Assembly (NCBI RefSeq): GCF_029024465.1
Contig: NZ_CP118950.1
Location: 1,612,001 to 1,676,000 of the forward strand
Direction: 5' to 3'
Length of the DNA stretch: 64,000 bases
Origin: Lactococcus garvieae subsp. garvieae
Lineage (GTDB): Bacteria; Bacillota; Bacilli; Lactobacillales; Streptococcaceae
How positions within the stretch are numbered: the first letter of the stretch is position 1; the number at the start of each line of letters is the position of its first letter. Positions 40,923 to 49,497 of this stretch are shown here, one piece after another. Both the position numbers and the translations under genes were made by a program. A model generated the notes under the pieces. That model ran no database searches and had not been told where the DNA came from. It saw only the letters and a program-made list of their open reading frames with translations.

Positions 40923-43034
40923 TTATGTCCAATTATTTGACATTAGTCCAGCTGATAAATCATCAATAGAATGAGAATTAACATTAAAAAGTTTCAAATA
41001 TTGTTCATTATCCTTATAAAACTTTGATTGATTTATTGAATTAAATTTCATATAAGTTTCGATGATCCTTCTCATAGAATTAAGCATTGAATTTTTGTGA
41101 CCACATAGATACAAATCTTTTAGCTCAATCCAAAGTGATTCATAGCTCGTTTTAAAGTCTTCTTTCTCACTTAATATTTGAGTAAAGTTTCTATTCGTAA
41201 TACGATAAAAATTACATTTATCATATTTTGTTTTCCCCTTTTCATCCTTAAAATATCCTTGAGGTTGAACATTCAAATAAAAATGAATGTTATGTGTGAG
41301 AATAACAATAAAATCTTTTTGATGATTAAATTTTTTTACTTCTTTTCCAGAATATAGTTTCTGAAGCTCATTAATAATCAAGTATTGCATCATATCATCA
41401 TTGGAACTCATCGGATCATCAAAAACAATAATTTTTTTACTTCTAGTATTTTCATCAATTGCTTCTAATCTTTCAATAAAATAAAGAAATGCAATCACAT
41501 TTTTTTCACCCGTAGAAAGCTCCTTAACACCTCTATATTTTCCATCTTGTTTTATTCGATAATATCCTGAATCTCCGTCACAAAAATCCAATTCCCATTG
41601 AACTTTCAGACGTAACTTTTTGTTGATATCCTCTACTGCTTGTTTTTCAGCTATTGGTTTTAATGTAAAAATTTCCCGATTTAATTTTTGAATTTCTTCT
41701 TCTAAAACTTTTTTTTTAGCTTCTTCAACTTCATATTCCTTTTTAGATTCATCAAAATTTTTCTGTGCATTCTTTAATTCATTTTCTAATACAGGATATT
41801 GAGCCCTCTCTATCAAATTATATATTTCATGATAACGTAACTTATCTCTAGCTTCTTTTTGTTCATTAGCTAAATTGTTTGAATATTCATTATTCTTGGT
41901 GACTATCTTGTTGAAATTAGATAAGTCTATATTAGAGCAAATGGAGATTTCTAATTTGGCACTCTCAGAAAAAAGATTTTTCTCTTTTACTTCTAGTGCG
42001 TTTAGTAAAATTTCCAAGAATGATTGAACTTCTCGCTTTTGCTCCTCCACTTGTTCAATTTCATAATTCACTTTGCTAATGAACTCTGGATAAAAATCTT
42101 TAGAACTTAAATCTATTTCTTTTAATCTTTTTATTTCATTTGAGATTTGGACTTTTCCGTTAGATATCCTACCTCTCAATAATTTCACTTCATCTGCTGA
42201 AAAATAACTTTCTAATTCTTCTAGGGTACTGCTTGAAACTTCATTCCCACAGAAAGCACATGTATTCTTTCCATCATGCTGATGTATCTCTAAGCCTTTT
42301 TGAGCGAAATTGATTCTTTCTTGTGAACTTAATCTTGCAATTCTTGTTTTCTCTTCAACTTTGCTTTGAATTATCTCGTTAACAGAGATAAGATATCTTT
42401 CATAGTTAGAGCTATTAAAATCTATCTTATCAATTATTCTAGATTCAGATTTTAGTAAATCTTTAATTCTTGCTACCTCAATTTCTTGCAACTGATATTT
42501 CTTTGACATTTCGTCTTTAAAAGTCTTTTTATTGTATCCTCGTTGATTATCGGTTAGAGCAGGATTTTGATGAAGACTAATATATTTTCCAGATTCATAA
42601 AAAAATTTATCAATCTTTTTCTCCTTTTCATCCAGCTGATTTTTATAATTTTTCCTTTTAGTAAAATAATTATCTATATTTTTTCCATCAGGTTCTTCTA
42701 AAGAGAAAACTATTCTTTCTTTCTCATCCTCCTTAACAAGTTTAACTTCCTCCAATTCTCTTATTTTTTGCTGGTTCTCCCCTGCGCCTATAGCCAGAGC
42801 AAATGCATTCAACTTATCATTTTCTCCTAAAACAGATTCAAACCCTTTAAAGATATGGACATCAAATTCATTACTTTTTTGAATTTCAATTGCATCCGTC
42901 AGTGTAGATTTACCCGATCCATTTTTTGCAAATATAAAAGTTTTATTTTTTAGCTCAAGATCATTACCTAAAAATAAAGGCTCATCTGCATCATTAAATT
43001 TTATTTTAGTTAAATCAATTTTGGTATCAATCAT
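40923..43034 (-). CDS. RloC/PrrC-like ATPase-anticodon nuclease, C-terminus replaced by IS3
   Basis: 703 aa as it stands, 728 before the IS. AAA_13-type: Walker A FAKNGSGKSTLTDA (about 34-47), long coiled coils (about 85-480) with a zinc-hook CAFC (about 263), ABC signature LSTGEKN, Walker B IIVFDDPMSSND. The C-terminal domain has R-x3-E (MRRIIETYMKF) and, 29 residues after the Glu, NSHSIDD: the Arg-Glu-His triad of PrrC/RloC, which cleave the tRNA anticodon loop when phage disables restriction. The last eight residues (GLMSNNWT) come from the IS end. It follows the AlwI-type restriction genes. Activity of the truncated form is uncertain. Confidence 0.8.
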   Translation of the reverse strand: MIDTKIDLTKIKFNDADEPLFLGNDLELKNKTFIFAKNGSGKSTLTDAIEIQKSNEFDVHIFKGFESVLGENDKLNAFALAIGAGENQQKIRELEEVKLVKEDEKERIVFSLEEPDGKNIDNYFTKRKNYKNQLDEKEKKIDKFFYESGKYISLHQNPALTDNQRGYNKKTFKDEMSKKYQLQEIEVARIKDLLKSESRIIDKIDFNSSNYERYLISVNEIIQSKVEEKTRIARLSSQERINFAQKGLEIHQHDGKNTCAFCGNEVSSSTLEELESYFSADEVKLLRGRISNGKVQISNEIKRLKEIDLSSKDFYPEFISKVNYEIEQVEEQKREVQSFLEILLNALEVKEKNLFSESAKLEISICSNIDLSNFNKIVTKNNEYSNNLANEQKEARDKLRYHEIYNLIERAQYPVLENELKNAQKNFDESKKEYEVEEAKKKVLEEEIQKLNREIFTLKPIAEKQAVEDINKKLRLKVQWELDFCDGDSGYYRIKQDGKYRGVKELSTGEKNVIAFLYFIERLEAIDENTRSKKIIVFDDPMSSNDDMMQYLIINELQKLYSGKEVKKFNHQKDFIVILTHNIHFYLNVQPQGYFKDEKGKTKYDKCNFYRITNRNFTQILSEKEDFKTSYESLWIELKDLYLCGHKNSMLNSMRRIIETYMKFNSINQSKFYKDNEQYLKLFNVNSHSIDDLSAGLMSNNWT

Positions 43035-43284
43035 CTCAATCTCTCACTTTTATTTATTAGTTAATTATAACATTTTATTAAAGCGGATACATTTTTTTAT
43101 TGTTTCCCATAAACTGGATAAATCTATATTTTAAGAGTTTTTTTGTTCAAAACGTCATTTGTTAAGTCCTGATAGTATTTTTTATTTAGTGAAATCTATT
43201 TCAACTGATATCACTTTCATAAAAGTTTTTAACCATTTTGCATCTCTTAATTTTATTTGTAGTAACATTTTAATTTTAAACTGC

Positions 43285-43317
43285 AAAAAAACTACGACCC
43301 CAACTGAAATCATAGTT
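43285..43317 (-). terminator. Terminator after the AlwI-type endonuclease gene
   Basis: Minus-strand AACTATGA...TCGTAGTT followed by T7. The RloC-like gene therefore probably has its own promoter within 43035-43284, a 250-bp stretch in which I see no gene. Confidence 0.65.
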
Positions 43318-43324
43318 ATTTTGA

Positions 43325-45376
43325 TTATATTTCATTCATGATTTTTTCAACTATTGAATTTCTCCAACTATTTTTAACTAAAACTGGAGATGAATCAATA
43401 TTTGAGTTTATTTCTGCAAGTATAGCTGTATCTCTCTTGCTAAGTTTCAAAAGATTCATTACTTCCTTAGTAGTAAATGCAAAAATATTTAAACCTGACA
43501 AGCATCCATTATTTTGTTGGGTTCCATTTAATTCAATAAACTGCGTTCCTCTAAAAACGTTTAGAACGTTATTATCTAATTCATTGGCAATAAAAATAGA
43601 CTGGGTAGAAATAGAGCTATTTTCAAGTGCAAAATTGATTGAATGACGAATGACAGGCTCCATTTCACCACGTTTTTGAGTGTTCATGTCCATCAATGTT
43701 GCTTCAATTAAAAGTGCATACTCATCCGTTATAATTTCAATATCTCCAGCTCCACCACCTCTATGAGATAACGGCAATTTATTTGCATCTAGAGTAACTT
43801 GAAATGAGGTACTTAATTTGAAATTCTTAGTTTCTGAAAGATGATACCAAGCAATCGTCAATATATATTCATAGATTGTCGGAATTGTTGCACTATCCGT
43901 CACTAAGCCAAAAACTGATTCATCATCCCTAACTGAAATATTTTCTAAAATATTAATAATCTTTTCTCGTGGAAAATGAGACTCTACAAATTCACGATAT
44001 TCTTTTTCTCTTTCATCTTCAATGTGTTGAGAAATTACAATTAAATCCGTTGTATTAAATTTTTTACCAATAATATTGAGTAGTTCTATTTCATCCTCAG
44101 GAGAAATATTCAAGATTTCTGATAACGTTAAATCTTGAAACCATGAGCTATCCTCATTTTCCTCATATGATTTATATGAACTGCTTCCCGATAATTCAAA
44201 AGAATCTCCTAAAATATTCAATAGTGGTTCGAACAGCCACTTACTATTTAAATTGACTAAACCATTATCAAATTGAATGATACCTGTAACTTGAAATGCC
44301 CTTCTCCCCATATCAGAATACTCTCTAATTAAATCATCATGCTTTGAAAAAATAAACTCAAGATAAATGTCGTAGCTATCATTGCTTAATAGTGGATTAC
44401 CGATATTATTTTCAAGGAAAGTAGTTATGGAATCATTTCTTCTAATCGTAAATGGAATTTTCCCTTCACTAAAAGCTTTTTTTATTTTGTCATCTCGGCT
44501 AAGTCGCTTTATTGTTTCAAATGAAGACTCACTGTGATTATCAATCAAGTCAATTAACGAAAGAACAAACTTTTTATACAGTAACGATGTATCATTACTA
44601 TCACGATTATAGAAATACTTAATAAAATTTTCGTCCGTAAAATCTTTATTTTGAAACATTTCTTTGACAGCTTTTAGTTCCTCTTCTGTTCGCAATGTTG
44701 TTGAGAAAGTCTCAATATAGTATTCTTCAAAAGTTTTATAGCTTCGATAAACTTCTGAATAATCATCTATTATTTTTTGGATTTCAAAATCGGCTTGACT
44801 AGGTTTTACAGATTCAACAATTTTTAAAAAATCATTTTGCGGAATGTTTTCATATCTGGATAAAAATTTAATCGCAAATCTGAAGTTATTAAAATAGTCA
44901 TCAGTCTTTGAATCATAAATGCGTAACTTTAGATATTGTCTTAGGTAAATTAAATTATCTACATCCAATCCTAGAATTTTTTCAATATTATCAGCAGGTT
45001 TAATATTATCTTGCAAATATTTTTTACCAACATCAGTAATTCTTCGTTTAGAGTCTAACAATCCACTCTTTACAATCGCATTTGTTAAAGTTCTCCCTCG
45101 TAAACCAACTCTCCCTTTTGAAGGAGGTGTGTAATTTCTAGAACGAGCAAAATCTCGAAATAAGTTTACTCCTTCCTCGCTTTCAATTTTCACAATTTCT
45201 TCTAAAAAGTTACAATAAAATTCTTCTTGAGCTAGAGTGTTTCTCTCCCATCTTTCTTGAGATAACATGAACTTCTGAACTTGTTGAAGAATAATTTTAT
45301 TCACTTCAACAAATTGATTTACACGAATTGAGGTATCGCCCATATTAAAAATACTTGTATTACTATCGAGCCTCAT
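43325..45376 (-). CDS. AlwI-family type II restriction endonuclease
   Basis: 683 aa. The C-terminal third has the family core: HRGGGAGDIEIITDEYALLIEATLMD, a PD-(D/E)xK-like D-x10-E-A-T, then QKRGEMEPVIRHSINFAL. These match what I recall of RE_AlwI (EVTL-x-GxxQ, EPVxRH). N-terminal and middle parts look like winged-helix DNA-recognition domains (SKGRVGLRGRTLTNAIVKSGL and MGRRAFQVTGIIQF). AlwI itself cuts near the asymmetric site GGATC; this enzyme's site is not readable here. It has its own -10 just after the methyltransferase terminator. Confidence 0.85.
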   Translation of the reverse strand: MRLDSNTSIFNMGDTSIRVNQFVEVNKIILQQVQKFMLSQERWERNTLAQEEFYCNFLEEIVKIESEEGVNLFRDFARSRNYTPPSKGRVGLRGRTLTNAIVKSGLLDSKRRITDVGKKYLQDNIKPADNIEKILGLDVDNLIYLRQYLKLRIYDSKTDDYFNNFRFAIKFLSRYENIPQNDFLKIVESVKPSQADFEIQKIIDDYSEVYRSYKTFEEYYIETFSTTLRTEEELKAVKEMFQNKDFTDENFIKYFYNRDSNDTSLLYKKFVLSLIDLIDNHSESSFETIKRLSRDDKIKKAFSEGKIPFTIRRNDSITTFLENNIGNPLLSNDSYDIYLEFIFSKHDDLIREYSDMGRRAFQVTGIIQFDNGLVNLNSKWLFEPLLNILGDSFELSGSSSYKSYEENEDSSWFQDLTLSEILNISPEDEIELLNIIGKKFNTTDLIVISQHIEDEREKEYREFVESHFPREKIINILENISVRDDESVFGLVTDSATIPTIYEYILTIAWYHLSETKNFKLSTSFQVTLDANKLPLSHRGGGAGDIEIITDEYALLIEATLMDMNTQKRGEMEPVIRHSINFALENSSISTQSIFIANELDNNVLNVFRGTQFIELNGTQQNNGCLSGLNIFAFTTKEVMNLLKLSKRDTAILAEINSNIDSSPVLVKNSWRNSIVEKIMNEI

Positions 45377-45406
45377 ATATTTTCTCCTGACTGTTTATTT
45401 AGTATC

Positions 45407-45412
45407 ATTATA
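45407..45412 (-). promoter_or_regulatory. -10 of the endonuclease gene
   Basis: Minus-strand TATAAT abuts the T-run of the methyltransferase terminator. A -35 would fall within that hairpin and is weak. Confidence 0.45.
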
Positions 45413-45413
45413 A

Positions 45414-45445
45414 CAAAAAAATCAGGAACGCTACATTTCCTGATT
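45414..45445 (-). terminator. Terminator between methyltransferase and endonuclease
   Basis: Minus-strand AATCAGGAA-ATGTAGCG-TTCCTGATT followed by T7, overlapping the methyltransferase stop. Confidence 0.8.
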
Positions 45446-46388
45446 AATAGTTTTTTATTAAGACCTCAATAGTCTCTGAATGTTTAGCTTTTGATTGATA
45501 ATTGCTGTTGTTATAATCAAACTTCAAAGGAATTTTTGAAAATTTTCCATATTTTTTACTCCACTCAACCAACTCGCTATTTATTTTCCCTTTATGTGCT
45601 ACTACATTAGATAAAGCAAATTTTGCACCAATAGAATCAATCTTATCTAGATAATCAAATAAATCTAAATCATCTTGAGTGGTCCAACCACCTCTTTCAT
45701 TATAAGCAGCAGTTGTAATTCTATAAGGTGGATCAGCATAAATAAAGTCATCCTTACTGACATCAATAATATTCCGAAAATCTTGATTTCGAAAATCAAA
45801 ATTATTAGAAGACAAAACTTCTTGAAAAGAAATAAGTTTTGATTTCATCTGTGAATTAAAATCTCTTTTCCCAACTGGTAAATTAAATTGCCCTTTTGAA
45901 TTAAATCTTACTTGATTATTGAATCCAAACACAATTAATAAATAGAATAAGATATCAATGTCTTCCGAGACTGACATATTATAGTCATCTCGTAAAATTT
46001 TATATTTTTCTTTATTAAATGCACTAACATCTCTTTTATCCGTTAATAAATATGGCTCATATCCATATTTTTCCGTATCTGATAATCCATATTTCCTAAT
46101 GTAAAAATAAATTTTTTCAAGGATATTATCTATGTTTTCTTTACTCAAATAATTCAACAAACTTATGACATGAGGTTCTATATCATTAACTACAATATCT
46201 TTACCTATATCATAATTCTCCAATTGATATTCTCTTGCCATATTTACTGATACAACCCCTCCACCAGCAAACAAATCAATAAATCTTTCAAATTTATTTG
46301 CTTCTGGAAATAATGGGAAAAGTTGCGGTAATAATCGATATTTTCCACCAGTATAGTTCAAAGCACTTTTAAGAAATGGATTTTTCAA
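45444..46388 (-). CDS. DNA adenine methyltransferase (Dam/D12 class)
   Basis: 314 aa. Class alpha N6-adenine methyltransferase: SAM motif X LNYTGGKYRLLPQL, motif I FIDLFAGGGVVSVN, catalytic motif DFIYADPPYRITTAAY. Size and order match the Dam/M.DpnII group (D12). With the second methyltransferase just upstream (8 bp gap) it would protect the two strands of an asymmetric site against the AlwI-type enzyme. The sequence recognised is an inference from the endonuclease family. Confidence 0.92.
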   Translation of the reverse strand: MKNPFLKSALNYTGGKYRLLPQLFPLFPEANKFERFIDLFAGGGVVSVNMAREYQLENYDIGKDIVVNDIEPHVISLLNYLSKENIDNILEKIYFYIRKYGLSDTEKYGYEPYLLTDKRDVSAFNKEKYKILRDDYNMSVSEDIDILFYLLIVFGFNNQVRFNSKGQFNLPVGKRDFNSQMKSKLISFQEVLSSNNFDFRNQDFRNIIDVSKDDFIYADPPYRITTAAYNERGGWTTQDDLDLFDYLDKIDSIGAKFALSNVVAHKGKINSELVEWSKKYGKFSKIPLKFDYNNSNYQSKAKHSETIEVLIKNY

Positions 46389-46396
46389 AACATCAC

Positions 46397-47593
46397 CTAC
46401 TTTACTTTACATAGATATAGTAACTCTTTATGGTTTTTTATTTCAGATTTTCCAGTTGTGAATGGGTTAAAATCTGTTTCAAAAACCTCTACATTTCCTT
46501 TAATTTCCAAAGTATCAAAAATCTCTTTGCCTGAAATTTTAGCATTAGATCGAGAATTTCCTTTTTTCTCCATGTTGTTATAAGAAACCAAGATATATTT
46601 TGCACTTATATTCGAAATTAAATCACGGAATGCCTCTGGAGCTTTAGATTTTGTATATGCAGAGCCCTTTTCAGAACGATTAACAGCTTTACGAGCTACT
46701 CCTTCGACTTCTGGCTTCTTCCACTCAGCAATATTTTCAAGAACATGATAAGCATTCTCATACCCTCTAGAATTATATGGAGTATCTATATACACTAAAT
46801 CTGCTTCAATTTCTCTTACAAGTTCATTCGCATCCATGTTAAAAATAAAATTTTTTTGATGGCTTTGAGTAATATCTGGAACTCTCAAAACTAAGTTATT
46901 ATTCGTATCCATCTTTTTACGATAAGCATCAAAATGTCCTACTGTATTCGCTATTTTATCCATTGCATAAATCAATGAGGTAAGTAAAATATCCTTTTCT
47001 CTTTGCTTTAAATCCCTATTACCAGCAATAGATTCTCTAATTCCATCTATTTTTTGAGAATTCTTTATACTAAAATATCGATCCCCAAAATTTTCAGTTA
47101 CATAGCCACTAAAGCCTACTTCCCTATTTAATTCATCAATTATTTTTTCAATTTTATTCATATCAATATTTTCGTTTCCAAACCAAGTATTGTAACTAAC
47201 AAAATTGCTGTAAAGTAAGTCATTAACAATGATTTTTTTTCCTTGTTTAGAGAATAGGTCAGCAACAACCCCTGTTCCACCAAAAATATCGGCAACTGAT
47301 TGAACATTTTGGGTTTGCTTAGAAACCACTTCAGAAATAAAATTTAACATCTTTTGCTTACTACCTAAGTAACGTCTATTTTGAATTTCTAATTTTTTAT
47401 TTGATGATAAAACGTGACGTTGATTCCCTGATTTCAACTCAACTATCTTTTTTACTTGTTCAATATTCTGTTCTAGCCATAAGTAACCCTTATTATCTTT
47501 TTTAGGACGCTCAATCTCTCCATGTCGGATATAATTTTGAAGCGATTGGCGAGTTATATTTAGTTCCATTTCAAGTTCTGCTGTGCGCATCAT
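46397..47593 (-). CDS. DNA adenine methyltransferase with N-terminal helix-turn-helix
   Basis: 398 aa from ATG 47593; an ATG two codons upstream is too close to AAGGAG. Residues 1-50 form a MerR/excisionase-like HTH (ELEMELNITRQSLQNYIRHG, then a wing with KGYLWLEQNIEQVKK). The rest is a D12-class enzyme: RRYLGSKQKMLNFISEV, VADIFGGTGVVADLF and LVYIDTPYNSRGYENAY (DTPY in place of DPPY). The HTH may let the enzyme bind its own promoter and time restriction expression, as C proteins do elsewhere; no separate C gene is present. First gene of the restriction block. Confidence 0.88.
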   Translation of the reverse strand: MMRTAELEMELNITRQSLQNYIRHGEIERPKKDNKGYLWLEQNIEQVKKIVELKSGNQRHVLSSNKKLEIQNRRYLGSKQKMLNFISEVVSKQTQNVQSVADIFGGTGVVADLFSKQGKKIIVNDLLYSNFVSYNTWFGNENIDMNKIEKIIDELNREVGFSGYVTENFGDRYFSIKNSQKIDGIRESIAGNRDLKQREKDILLTSLIYAMDKIANTVGHFDAYRKKMDTNNNLVLRVPDITQSHQKNFIFNMDANELVREIEADLVYIDTPYNSRGYENAYHVLENIAEWKKPEVEGVARKAVNRSEKGSAYTKSKAPEAFRDLISNISAKYILVSYNNMEKKGNSRSNAKISGKEIFDTLEIKGNVEVFETDFNPFTTGKSEIKNHKELLYLCKVK

Positions 47594-47622
47594 AGGCATC
47601 GCTCCTTTTTTACAATGAACTA

Positions 47623-47631
47623 ATTATATCA
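47623..47631 (-). promoter_or_regulatory. Extended -10 of the restriction-modification operon
   Basis: Minus-strand TGATATAAT, about 30 bp before the first methyltransferase start. Confidence 0.5.
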
Positions 47632-47700
47632 CTTCTATGAAAAAAATTCTATTCGGAAATTCATAAATGTCAATCACAATAAATTAGATAATATCCACTA

Positions 47701-47736
47701 AAAAAGCTTGTCACAAATTTTGTAACAAGCTTTTTT
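47701..47736. terminator. Bidirectional-type terminator
   Basis: AAAAAGCTTGT...ACAAGCTTTTT, 11-bp stem, between the lipoprotein gene and the methyltransferase promoter. Confidence 0.8.
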
Positions 47737-47818
47737 CTTTAGTTTCATACCAAAACTGTATTTATCATAGCGAAAAAACTATACATGATTTTTTTATTTA
47801 CGTTCTTATCGTCGTTAA

Positions 47819-48856
47819 TCATTCTCTTTGATATATTTCAATTGGATGCTTACCCTTTCCATCCCAAGTAATAGTCATTCTATCTTTATTTATATCAATT
47901 TCATTTGGTAGTACTCCATAATTTTTGTTCATTTCAACACCTGCAGGGATAATTTCAATATTACATATATCATTTTCCAGCTGTAAAACATCGTTTACCT
48001 GATAGATCATATTTTCCAATTCCACATCTGATTTTATCTCCTTTGTATCAAACGCTACCTGATTTGTCCATATTTTAAATTTATCAATAGTCAGCTTATT
48101 TCTTAGCACCTTATTTTCAGTTTGATACGGTTTCTCTATTCCTGATTCACCTCGCTCGTTATACGCAACCTCTTTCCATCCATCCATTAAACTAGAAAAG
48201 TTACCACTCTTGATTGATTCAAAATTAACTTTTGATTTGGTACTAATATCTTTTTTGTTTTCTTTACGTTGAAATATTTGAATATAGTATTTTGAGCCTA
48301 TTACTATCCTATCCTTGTTATTATCTACGGTAAGTGGCGGAGTCATTCCAAAGTTGGACAATTCAACATTTTTAGGATAAAAAGATGTAGACCAGATATC
48401 ATTATTAGTGGTACAAGTGATTGATAGATATCCCTGTTTTAATTTATACTCAACTGGAGTATTAATATTTTCAATAGACACCCCTGTCTTCGTCAATGTT
48501 TTTGAATCTCCTCTAACAAGATTTTGAATCATATTTTCTGTAACCGTCAGTTTATCAGAGTTGGTCACCGACCATACACTACCTTTTCCATCTTGCTTAT
48601 TAACAAATATAGCAACTTCTTCCCAATTGTCTTGTATGCTTGAATAGTTCCCAGCTTTAATTTGATTTAGATTCATTTTTGATTGTTTTTCAAATTTTTT
48701 CTCATTTGATTTATCGATTTCTTTCTTTGTTGTACTATTTGAAGCTTTGTTTATCTTGCTAAAGGATTTACTTGTAGTAGTATTATCACATCCAGTTACG
48801 ATTCCCATCGCTAAAAAAACTATCATCCATAATAAAAATTTCTTAAATTTATTCAT
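47819..48856 (-). CDS. Lipoprotein with two DUF6287-type repeats
   Basis: 345 aa from ATG 48856 (AGGAG 10 nt upstream). Signal with lipobox MGIVTGC (Cys at about 23), then a Ser/Thr/Lys linker. Two copies of a module starting MNLNQIKAGNYSSIQDNWEEVA (about 62) and VNFESIKSGNFSSLMDGWKEVA (about 207) follow, each with about 140 aa of beta-rich sequence. The repeats resemble the DUF6287 lipoproteins of lactic acid bacteria, which have no known function. It is transcribed away from the regulator, so it looks like cargo of the mobile element. Confidence 0.82.
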   Translation of the reverse strand: MNKFKKFLLWMIVFLAMGIVTGCDNTTTSKSFSKINKASNSTTKKEIDKSNEKKFEKQSKMNLNQIKAGNYSSIQDNWEEVAIFVNKQDGKGSVWSVTNSDKLTVTENMIQNLVRGDSKTLTKTGVSIENINTPVEYKLKQGYLSITCTTNNDIWSTSFYPKNVELSNFGMTPPLTVDNNKDRIVIGSKYYIQIFQRKENKKDISTKSKVNFESIKSGNFSSLMDGWKEVAYNERGESGIEKPYQTENKVLRNKLTIDKFKIWTNQVAFDTKEIKSDVELENMIYQVNDVLQLENDICNIEIIPAGVEMNKNYGVLPNEIDINKDRMTITWDGKGKHPIEIYQRE

Positions 48857-48981
48857 ATTTATCAATCTCCTAATCCAACTATTTTAAGTATATATTTTAT
48901 TATTATAGAGCTTATTAGTATAAACAATTTATTCTCTATCCACACTCACACTTAAAGTAAATTTATGAACATAACCAACAC

Positions 48982-48991
48982 TAATTGTACT
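48982..48991. repeat. TAATTGTACT motif, copy 1
   Basis: First of four exact copies within 1 kb (others at 49407, 49927 and 49973). It lies between the divergent lipoprotein and XRE genes. Confidence 0.5.
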
Positions 48992-49091
48992 ATTTTTTTG
49001 ATATTTTTTCCACTAAAAGTAAAAACATAACACTTAAAGAAAAAGCAAAACAACTATACTGTAAATAATACTTTTAGAATAGAGGAACACT

Positions 49092-49403
49092 ATGGGAATG
49101 GAATATTTTGGTGATAAATTAAAAGCCATAAGAAAATCCAGCGGATTTACACAAACGGAACTAGCAAGAAGGCTCAATATGTCTGTATCTACAATCTCGG
49201 CTTATGAACAGAATGCGAAGTATCCTAGTCTCTCTGTTCTGATCCAACTTTGTGAAATATTAGATGTTTCTTCTGACTATTTACTTGGGATAGGAGATGA
49301 TGTTACTGTTAAAACGGGAGGCTTAACTTCTGAACAAGTTCGTCCTTTCTTAGAAATTATTTCTATTGTTGAAAAATATAATATGCTAATTAGTAAAGAA
49401 TAA
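49092..49403 (+). CDS. XRE-family transcriptional regulator
   Basis: 103 aa. HTH_3 domain at about 7-65 (GDKLKAIRKSSGFTQTELAR, RLNMSVSTISAYEQNAKYPS, ILDVSSDYLLGIGD) with a short C-terminal tail probably for dimerisation. AGAGGA precedes the ATG by 5 nt. It lies between cargo and replication genes and is probably the master regulator of the element. A 9-bp inverted pair CTAAAAGTA (49013) / TACTTTTAG (49069) upstream could be an operator. Confidence 0.92.
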   Translation: MGMEYFGDKLKAIRKSSGFTQTELARRLNMSVSTISAYEQNAKYPSLSVLIQLCEILDVSSDYLLGIGDDVTVKTGGLTSEQVRPFLEIISIVEKYNMLISKE

Positions 49404-49406
49404 CAA

Positions 49407-49416
49407 TAATTGTACT
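49407..49416. repeat. TAATTGTACT motif, copy 2
   Basis: Lies just after the XRE stop codon and about 80 bp upstream of the next gene. The surrounding 11-mer ATAATTGTACT is shared with copies 3 and 4. Confidence 0.5.
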
Positions 49417-49497
49417 CCTTTTCTAATGGCTTTTTCTTTTATTTTTTGCTAAACTATATTTAATATATATATCTGTGAAAAGTTGGTGTTATTAACT

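Larger units (their letters stand above)
39697..40950 (+). mobile_element. IS3-family insertion sequence, intact (1254 bp)
   Basis: The ends start TGGA (39697) and finish TCCA (40950). The inverted repeats are imperfect, sharing TGGA, CTA, GACA and AAATATG/AAAATG blocks. It is flanked by the 3-bp target duplication GCT (39694-39696 and 40951-40953). It carries orfA and orfB with an A7 slippery site. It interrupts the RloC-like gene. Confidence 0.88.

Noticed and set aside
40923-40946. Natural C-terminus MSNNWT of the ATPase
   Set aside because: These codons lie in the IS3 terminal repeat, and the true C-terminal codons are found beyond the IS.
40923-43034. Gabija, Septu or OLD-type ATPase
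   Set aside because: No TOPRIM domain is seen. The zinc-hook coiled coil and the C-terminal R-E-H pattern fit RloC/PrrC better.
43159-43341. 60-codon plus-strand ORF between the RloC-like and endonuclease genes
   Set aside because: AT-rich, no ribosome site, overlaps the endonuclease end and its terminator.
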